From DATAXV01 sp036272915 (GTDB lineage Bacteria > Chloroflexota > Dormibacteria > Dormibacterales > Dormibacteraceae), in the NCBI GenBank assembly GCA_036272915.1, contig DATAXV010000177.1, positions 1 to 38,103 on the forward strand: DNA of 38,103 nt, given 5' to 3'. Under the pieces are notes generated by a model, which was not told where the DNA came from, made no database searches, and saw nothing but the letters and a program-made list of their open reading frames with translations. This document shows positions 33,237 through 38,103 of this stretch, one piece after another; position 1 is the first letter of the stretch, and every line of letters begins with the position of its first letter. A program made the translations under genes and the position numbers.

Positions 33237-35040
33237 GAGCGCGGTGCCACGCGCCCAGATTCGCAACTTCTGCATCATCGCCCACATCGATCACGGTAAG
33301 TCCACGCTTGCCGATCGACTGCTGGAGCGGACCGGGGCCGTCAGCCACCGCCAGATGACGGCCCAGGTGCTCGACACCCTCGAGCTGGAGCGGGAGCGTG
33401 GCATCACCATCAAGCTGCAGGCGGTCCGCATGAACTACCCGGCCGCGGACGGCCAGACCTACGAGCTCAACCTCATCGACACGCCCGGTCACGTCGACTT
33501 CTCCTACGAGGTCTCACGATCGCTGGCCGCCTGCGAGGGCGCGATCCTCGTCGTCGACGCCGCGCAGGGCATCGAGGCCCAGACGCTGGCGACCCTCTAC
33601 CAGGCGGTGGAGGCCGGCCTGGAGCTGGTCCCCGTTGTCAACAAGATCGATCTCGACGCAGCCCAGCCCGAGCTGGTCGCCGAGGAGATCGTCGAGGTGA
33701 CCGGGATTCCCGGCGACAAGGTGATCTTCGCCTCGGCCAAGCAGGGCATCGGGACCGACGAGATCCTCGAGGCGATCGTCCGTGAGATACCGTCCCCCGG
33801 CGGTGAGGAGACCGCGCCACTGCGGGCTCTGATCTTCGACTCGAGCTACGACTCCTACCAGGGGGTCGTCGTCTACGTCCGAGTCGTGGACGGCCGCATC
33901 GCGCCCGGCATGCGGGTTCGGATGATGAACACGGGCAAGGTCCACGAGATCGATGAGGTCGGCTGGTTCCATCCCGGCCGGGAGAAGGGCGATGCCCTCG
34001 AGGCCGGCGAGGTCGGCTACTTCACGGCGGCGATCAAGCAGCTGGCCGACGCGCGCGTCGGCGACACCGTCACCTCGGAGCCGCACGGCGCTCCCGAGCC
34101 GCTGCACGGCTACCGGGCGGCGAAGCCGATGGTCTTCGCCGGCATCTTCCCCGCCAACGCCGACGAGTACGAGGACCTCAAGGAGGCGCTCGACCGCTAC
34201 TCGCTCAACGATGCCGCCCTGGTCTGGGAGCCGGAGAGCTCGGCCGCCTTGGGCTTCGGATTCCGCTGCGGCTTCCTCGGCCTGCTCCACATGGAGATCG
34301 TGCAGGAGCGGCTGGAGCGCGAGTTCCAGCTGGAGCTGATCACGACCGCGCCGACCGTCGAGTACGAGGTGCACATGCACTCCGGCGAGGTCCACACCGT
34401 CGACAACCCGTCCTCGCTTCCGGACCCGACGGCGATCGAGAACATCGCCGAGCCCTTCGTGCGGGCCTCGATCATCGTCCCCGCCAACCTGGTCGGGCCG
34501 ATGATGGAGCTCTGCCAGGGGCGGCGCGGGGTCTTCAAGAAGCTCGAGCACCAGGTCGGCGAGCGCGTGCTGCTCGAGTACGAGCTGCCGCTGGCCGAGA
34601 TCATTCACGACTTCTACGACCAGCTCAAGTCGCGGTCTCGCGGCTACGCCTCGATGGATTACGAGCTGATCGGGTTCCGCCCCGGCGATCTGGTCAAGCT
34701 CGACGTCCTCGTCGCCGGCGAGCCGCTCGATGCGCTCTCGATGATCGTCGAGCGGTCCGGCGCCAGGCAGCAGGGGCGGCGGCTGATCGAGAAGCTGAAG
34801 GAGCTGATCCCGCGCCAGATGTTCGAGGTGCCCCTGCAGGCCGCGATCGGCGGCCGGATCCTGGCCCGGGAGACGATCCCGGCGATGCGCAAGGACGTCC
34901 TCGCCAAGTGCTACGGGGGCGACATCACCCGCAAGCGCAAGCTGCTCGAGAAGCAGAAGCAGGGCAAGCAGCGGATGAAGCGCGTCGGCGCGATCGAGAT
35001 CCCTCAGGAGGCCTTCATGGCGGTGCTCACCCTCGACTGA
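33235..35040 (+). CDS. lepA: elongation factor 4 (LepA)
   Basis: A 601-residue translational GTPase that back-translocates or remodels stalled ribosomes. The G domain has G1 AHIDHGKST, switch ERGITIKLQA, G3 DTPGHVDF and G4 NKID. Domains II, III and V follow, and the LepA-specific C-terminal domain has KMLEKQ-type features (GGDITRKRKLLEKQKQGKQR). Length is normal. The start is ambiguous. The ATG at 33235 has GGAAGG about 11 nt upstream, while the GTG at 33244 lies exactly 7 nt after a TAGGAT box and could be a leaderless start giving 598 residues; both precede PRAQIRNFCIIAHID. It is divergent from DUF1905 and its stop is 6 bp from the convergent MBL gene. Confidence 0.98.
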   Translation: MSAVPRAQIRNFCIIAHIDHGKSTLADRLLERTGAVSHRQMTAQVLDTLELERERGITIKLQAVRMNYPAADGQTYELNLIDTPGHVDFSYEVSRSLAACEGAILVVDAAQGIEAQTLATLYQAVEAGLELVPVVNKIDLDAAQPELVAEEIVEVTGIPGDKVIFASAKQGIGTDEILEAIVREIPSPGGEETAPLRALIFDSSYDSYQGVVVYVRVVDGRIAPGMRVRMMNTGKVHEIDEVGWFHPGREKGDALEAGEVGYFTAAIKQLADARVGDTVTSEPHGAPEPLHGYRAAKPMVFAGIFPANADEYEDLKEALDRYSLNDAALVWEPESSAALGFGFRCGFLGLLHMEIVQERLEREFQLELITTAPTVEYEVHMHSGEVHTVDNPSSLPDPTAIENIAEPFVRASIIVPANLVGPMMELCQGRRGVFKKLEHQVGERVLLEYELPLAEIIHDFYDQLKSRSRGYASMDYELIGFRPGDLVKLDVLVAGEPLDALSMIVERSGARQQGRRLIEKLKELIPRQMFEVPLQAAIGGRILARETIPAMRKDVLAKCYGGDITRKRKLLEKQKQGKQRMKRVGAIEIPQEAFMAVLTLD

Positions 35041-35046
35041 GCGCGG

Positions 35047-35784
35047 TCAGTCGTAGTACTCGGGGGCCAGTCGGAGAGTCGCCCACTGCGCGCCGTCGTG
35101 GTGGAAGACGGTGAGGCCGACCTGCTCCCGCTCGACCAGCCCGAGGAGCCGCCGGGTGCTGGCGATGGCCGTCTCCAGATCCTCGTCCACCGGCGACTGG
35201 GTCCGGTCGGGGGTGAACTGGCTGCCCATGGCGACGGCATCGATCGCGAGCAGGACCGGGCCGGTGTTCGGCAGCCGGACCAGCACCGACTGGTGTCCGA
35301 CCGTGTGGCCGTCGGTCTGGATCAGCTCGAGGCCTGGGAGCAGCTCGGAATCGCCCTCGACCTGGCGGTAGCGCAGCGATGGATGGTCCCAGTGCGAGCG
35401 CCCCCGCTCGAAGCGCGGGTGGCCGGCGCGAGCACGCTCGTACTGGGAGCGCTGAATGACATGCTCCGCCGCCGGGAAGTCGTCGTGGTGGCCGATGTGG
35501 TCGACGTCGAGGTGGCTGGACACGACGATGTCGATGTCATCCGGCTGCAGGCCGATGGAGGCGAGGTGCTCGATCACGTCGCCGCTGTCCTCGGTCGCGA
35601 ACGGACCCGGCATCTCGACGTCGCCAGGGGTGCCGCTGTCGATCAGGACGTTGTGGTCGTCGGTCTGGACCAGGTAGCAGCCGACCGACATCTGTAGCGG
35701 CTCGGCATCCTCCCGCGGCAGCTCCCCCGCCCCGACCTGGAAGAGGTAGAGGCGTCGGGGGCCTCCGACGATTTCTGTCTCCAT
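35047..35784 (-). CDS. metallo-beta-lactamase-fold hydrolase, AHL-lactonase-like
   Basis: A 245-residue MBL-fold protein. The zinc motif is SSHLDVDHIGHHDDF (H-x-D-x-D-H), followed by the bridging region GHTVGHQSVLVRLPNTGPVL and LAIDAV, with a late HHDGAQW. The N-terminal part (LYLFQVGAGELPREDAEPLQ, then CYLVQTDDHNVLIDSGTP) is that of the N-acyl-homoserine lactonase family. Members hydrolyse lactones or other esters, so quorum quenching is possible but not shown. No signal peptide is seen. The ATG at 35784 has GGGGCG nearby. It is convergent with lepA and divergent from the lipoprotein gene. Confidence 0.87.
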   Translation of the reverse strand: METEIVGGPRRLYLFQVGAGELPREDAEPLQMSVGCYLVQTDDHNVLIDSGTPGDVEMPGPFATEDSGDVIEHLASIGLQPDDIDIVVSSHLDVDHIGHHDDFPAAEHVIQRSQYERARAGHPRFERGRSHWDHPSLRYRQVEGDSELLPGLELIQTDGHTVGHQSVLVRLPNTGPVLLAIDAVAMGSQFTPDRTQSPVDEDLETAIASTRRLLGLVEREQVGLTVFHHDGAQWATLRLAPEYYD

Positions 35785-35854
35785 CGCCCCATCATCGCAG
35801 CCGTCGCGAGCGGCGCCGGCGGCGGCCGGGTGGAAACGTTCCGGCTCCCCTGCC

Positions 35855-35860
35855 TATAGT
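35855..35860 (+). promoter_or_regulatory. -10 element of the SGNH lipoprotein gene
   Basis: TATAGT lies 10 nt before the GTG at 35871. GGAAAC is 17 nt upstream in the -35 position, not a consensus sigma-70 -35. No Shine-Dalgarno fits between. Confidence 0.45.
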
Positions 35861-35870
35861 CGTAGCCGTC

Positions 35871-36569
35871 GTGCGCCGGCTCCTGGTCATCTGCCTCGTC
35901 ATCCCGCTGCTCGCCGGCTGCGGGACCGGGGCCGAGCGCATGGTCGCGGCACCGCAGCCCGCGGCGCGGCCGGTTCGGCTTCTCGTCGTCGGCGACAGCC
36001 TCAGCGTCGGCTACTACGCCTCTGACCTGGGCGCCTCCTACGTCACCCTCCTCCAGCAGGGCCTCGACCGCAGAGGCCTCAGCGTCAGCACCACGCTGAT
36101 CGCCAAGGCCGGGGTCACGGCCGTGGACGCGTCGCAGTGGCGGCTGGGCATCCCCAGCGACGACATCGTCGTCGAGCTCGGGACGAACGACTATGGCGAC
36201 TCGGTGCCGCTCTCCTCCTTCCAGGCCGCGTACGACACGATCCTCTGGGCCCTGCGGCGGGCCGCGCCTCAGGCCAACCTCTACTGCTTGGGCACCTGGA
36301 GCAACCCCGCCGAGGTGAACCGCACGGGGGCGACGGCGGGGATGTACGACACCGTCATCCAATCGTCTTGCCATATCGCCAGGGGCGACTACGTCGACCT
36401 GTCGCCCTTCTACGAGCAGACGGGGAACCACGGCCCGGCCGGGGCCGCCACCTACCTCGGCACCAGCGACTGGTTCCACCCTAACGACGCCGGCCACGAC
36501 GCCATCGCTGAGCTCCTCCTGCAGGTCATCTCGGTCGGCACCAGACCCGACGCCGCGGGTCCCGCCTGA
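35871..36569 (+). CDS. SGNH/GDSL-family hydrolase lipoprotein
   Basis: A 232-residue exported protein. The signal peptide MRRLLVICLVIPLLAGC ends in a lipobox (LLAGC, Cys17), so the mature protein should be lipid-anchored. The SGNH blocks are LLVVGDSLSVGYY (block I nucleophile Ser), IVVELGTNDYGDS (block III, G-x-N-D) and DWFHPNDAGHDAIA (block V, D-x-x-H). A block II Gly is in AKAGVTAVDASQW. The substrate, probably an ester on a surface polymer or lipid, cannot be named. The start is a GTG. The MtaB-like gene follows after 23 bp in the same direction. Confidence 0.88.
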   Translation: MRRLLVICLVIPLLAGCGTGAERMVAAPQPAARPVRLLVVGDSLSVGYYASDLGASYVTLLQQGLDRRGLSVSTTLIAKAGVTAVDASQWRLGIPSDDIVVELGTNDYGDSVPLSSFQAAYDTILWALRRAAPQANLYCLGTWSNPAEVNRTGATAGMYDTVIQSSCHIARGDYVDLSPFYEQTGNHGPAGAATYLGTSDWFHPNDAGHDAIAELLLQVISVGTRPDAAGPA

Positions 36570-36576
36570 CCGCTGC

Positions 36577-36582
36577 TACCGT
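36577..36582 (+). promoter_or_regulatory. -10-like TACCGT box upstream of the methylthiotransferase gene
   Basis: TACCGT lies 10 nt before the ATG at 36593. It favours this ATG over the GTG at 36581, which overlaps the box. Confidence 0.3.
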
Positions 36583-36592
36583 GGGTTCCGGT

Positions 36593-37738
36593 ATGACCGG
36601 GACCCTGGTGAACCTGGGCTGCAGGACCAACGCGGCGGAGACCGACGAGATGGCGGCGCTGCTCAAGGACGCCGACAACTTCGTCGTCGTCAACTCCTGC
36701 ACGGTCACCACCGCCGCCGATCGAGACACCCGGAAGGCGGTGGCCAGGGCGCGCCGCGAGCACCCGGAGGCGGCCCTGATCCTGATGGGCTGCTTCGTCG
36801 ACGCCCACCCCGGCGAGACCCTTGGCGCCGACCTCGTCGTCGCCAACGCCTGGAAGCAGTCGCCGGTGGGGGTGGACGCCGCGATCGACCCGCCCGGCGT
36901 GCGCCGCTCCCGCTACGTGCTCAAGGTTCAGGACGGTTGCGACAACCGCTGCACCTTCTGCATCGTCTGGCAGACGCGAGGCCGCTCGATCTCCCGCGTC
37001 CTGCCCTATCTGGAGAGCAGGGCCCGGGCGGCGGCCGCGGCGGGCTACCGCGAGATCGTGCTCAGCGGGATCGATCTGGGCTCCTACCGCGGCGGCATCG
37101 CCCCGCTGGTCGAGAGGCTCCTCGCCGCCGCCGAGCCGGCCCGGATCCGGCTGAGCTCGATAGACCCCTCCCACGTGACCGAGGAGGTGGCGGAGCTCTT
37201 CTCCGATCCCCGCGTCTGCCCGCACCTCCACCTGCCGCTGCAGGCCGGGTCGGACCGAGTCCTCGCCCGCATGCGGCGCCGGTACGATCTGGCCGGCTTC
37301 GAGGCGGCGGTGGCGAGGGCGCACCGGGTGCGGCCGGACCTCGCGCTGACCGGCGACATCATGGTCGGCTTCCCCGGCGAGTCGGCCGAGGACTTCGAGC
37401 AGACGCTGTCGGTCATCGAGCGGTCCGGCTTCATGGACCTGCACGTCTTCCGGTTCTCCCCGCGTCCTCGCACCGCCGCCGCCCGCTACACGGACCAGGT
37501 CCCCGTGGCCGAGGCCAAGGAGCGGAGCCGGCGCGCGATCGAGCTCGGACATCGGCTCCAGCAGGACTATATGCGGCGCTTCGACGGCAGGACGCTGCAG
37601 GTGATCTGGGATCGTCCCCATGAGGGGCGGATGCGTGGCGTGAGCGAGAACTACATCCAGGTCTCCGCACCTGCCGAGGGGCGGCGTGCCGGCCAGCTCG
37701 AGGAGGTCACATGGCGGACTGCATCTTCTGCGGCATAG
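36593..37738 (+). CDS. MiaB-like tRNA methylthiotransferase, MtaB type
   Basis: A 381-residue radical-SAM methylthiotransferase, probably forming ms2t6A37 in tRNA. The N-terminal UPF0004 domain supplies the second cluster cysteines in LVNLGCRTNAAETDEM, VVNSCTVTTAADRDTRKA and MGCFVDAHP. The radical-SAM cluster is QDGCDNRCTFCIVWQTRGRS (C-x3-C-x2-C), with Trp-Gln where most homologues have Pro-x. The core has EIVLSGIDLGSYRG and LHLPLQAGSDRVLARMRRRY, diagnostic of the family. The C-terminal TRAM domain is short (LQVIWDRPHEGRMRGVSENY), and the protein is 40-60 residues shorter than typical MtaB. The HIT gene overlaps its last 28 bp. Confidence 0.9.
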   Translation: MTGTLVNLGCRTNAAETDEMAALLKDADNFVVVNSCTVTTAADRDTRKAVARARREHPEAALILMGCFVDAHPGETLGADLVVANAWKQSPVGVDAAIDPPGVRRSRYVLKVQDGCDNRCTFCIVWQTRGRSISRVLPYLESRARAAAAAGYREIVLSGIDLGSYRGGIAPLVERLLAAAEPARIRLSSIDPSHVTEEVAELFSDPRVCPHLHLPLQAGSDRVLARMRRRYDLAGFEAAVARAHRVRPDLALTGDIMVGFPGESAEDFEQTLSVIERSGFMDLHVFRFSPRPRTAAARYTDQVPVAEAKERSRRAIELGHRLQQDYMRRFDGRTLQVIWDRPHEGRMRGVSENYIQVSAPAEGRRAGQLEEVTWRTASSAA

Positions 37739-38049
37739 TCGAGGGATCGATCCCGAGCACGATCGTCGCCACCGGTGAGCGCGTGATCGCGTTCGAGGAC
37801 GTGAACCCGAAGGCGCCGGTGCACGTCCTCGTCATACCCCGCGAGCACCTCGATGACGTCCACGCGATCGAGGATGGGACCCTGCTGCGGGACATGTACG
37901 AGCTGGCCCGTCAGGTCGCGGAGGAGCGGGGGGTCGCCAGGAGCGGGTATCGCCTCGTTTTCAACATCGGGCCGGACAGCGGTCAGAGCGTGTTCCACGC
38001 CCATCTTCACGTCCTCGGCGGCAGGCACCTGGCGTGGCCTCCGGGGTGA
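37711..38049 (+). CDS. HIT-family nucleotide-binding hydrolase (HinT-like)
   Basis: A 112-residue protein. The N-terminal zinc half-site and fold start are CIFCGIVEGSIPSTIV; NPKAPVHVLVIPREHL follows, and the histidine triad is VFHAHLHVLGG. These enzymes hydrolyse nucleoside phosphoramidates and aminoacyl-adenylates. The ATG at 37711 lies within the end of the methylthiotransferase gene and is preceded by AGGAGG at 5 nt, so it is translationally coupled. Its stop overlaps a GTG that may start the next gene. Confidence 0.95.
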   Translation: MADCIFCGIVEGSIPSTIVATGERVIAFEDVNPKAPVHVLVIPREHLDDVHAIEDGTLLRDMYELARQVAEERGVARSGYRLVFNIGPDSGQSVFHAHLHVLGGRHLAWPPG

Positions 38050-38103
38050 GCTCGCGCTTCACCGGCTGGGCCGTGGACGGCGGCTGGACCTGGAGTTGCG
38101 TAC
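38046..38103 (+). CDS. start of a further ORF, cut by the window edge
   Basis: A GTG at 38046 overlaps the HIT stop codon (GTGA) and opens a frame that runs to the edge: VSSRFTGWAVDGGWTWSCV. The 4-bp overlap is typical of coupled genes. There are only 19 codons and no family can be assigned. Confidence 0.35.
   Translation, partial: MSSRFTGWAVDGGWTWSCV

Noticed and set aside
35830..35875. ECF-type promoter suggested by GGAAAC upstream of the SGNH lipoprotein gene
   Set aside because: No CGTC-type -10 at the 16-17 nt spacing; the TATAGT box is a better candidate.

Overview
The window looks like chromosomal DNA from a very GC-rich, probably soil-dwelling, uncultured bacterium. My best guess is a Candidatus Dormibacterota/Chloroflexota-like lineage, with an actinobacterium as the alternative. 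This is inference from strong G/C third-position bias, a PhoP-like response regulator, a DUF4032 kinase-like protein, a YkcB-type GT-C enzyme, DUF4012 and DUF1972 proteins, and many start codons that sit just behind a TANNNT box. No rRNA, tRNA or CRISPR array was seen. Only the first ~0.8 kb is clearly less GC-rich; it holds the start of an ISAzo13-type transposase gene and an orphan PH-like protein.

Layout. 1-1572: IS fragment, orphan gene and a gene-poor stretch ending in a PhoP-type direct repeat. 1573-8765: a PhoP/PhoR-like two-component pair, then three membrane glycosyltransferase genes (GT2-GtrA fusion, YkcB-like GT39, Gpi18-like GT-C). 8725-9671 (minus): thiD under a TPP riboswitch. 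9893-10942: a decayed PPOX fragment and a phytanoyl-CoA dioxygenase-like gene. 10989-13065 (minus): an Nramp-family transporter with non-canonical metal-site residues, preceded by a well-formed M-box magnesium riboswitch. 13088-16374: DUF4032 protein, a secreted-domain protein, a FixX-like ferredoxin and a thioredoxin reductase. 16381-18667 (minus): an overlapping operon rlmA-like/DUF971/mrp. 18799-23266: an uncharacterised HxHH membrane protein, DUF4012, a DUF1972 glycosyltransferase and a second secreted-domain protein. 23610-24838: a hypothetical ORF running antisense into a vapBC module. 24951-32592 (minus): a Wzx/Wzy-type exopolysaccharide operon (initiating sugar-phosphate transferase, GT4, polymerase, flippase, MBOAT acyltransferase, AlgJ/AlgX-like protein). 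32796-38103: a DUF1905 stub, lepA, an MBL hydrolase, an SGNH lipoprotein, an MtaB-like methylthiotransferase, a HIT protein and the first codons of a further ORF.

Themes. Much of the window serves the cell envelope: lipid-linked sugar transfer, a Wzx/Wzy polysaccharide and its likely O-acetylation. The rest is cofactor, Fe-S and RNA-modification housekeeping. The most informative single locus is the M-box plus atypical Nramp gene. The riboswitch class and the altered metal-binding residues (DPGN to DAGG; the transition-metal methionine to alanine) independently point to magnesium transport. A second window-wide signal is the recurrent TANNNT box 7-10 nt upstream of start codons, suggesting frequent leaderless or near-leaderless transcripts.
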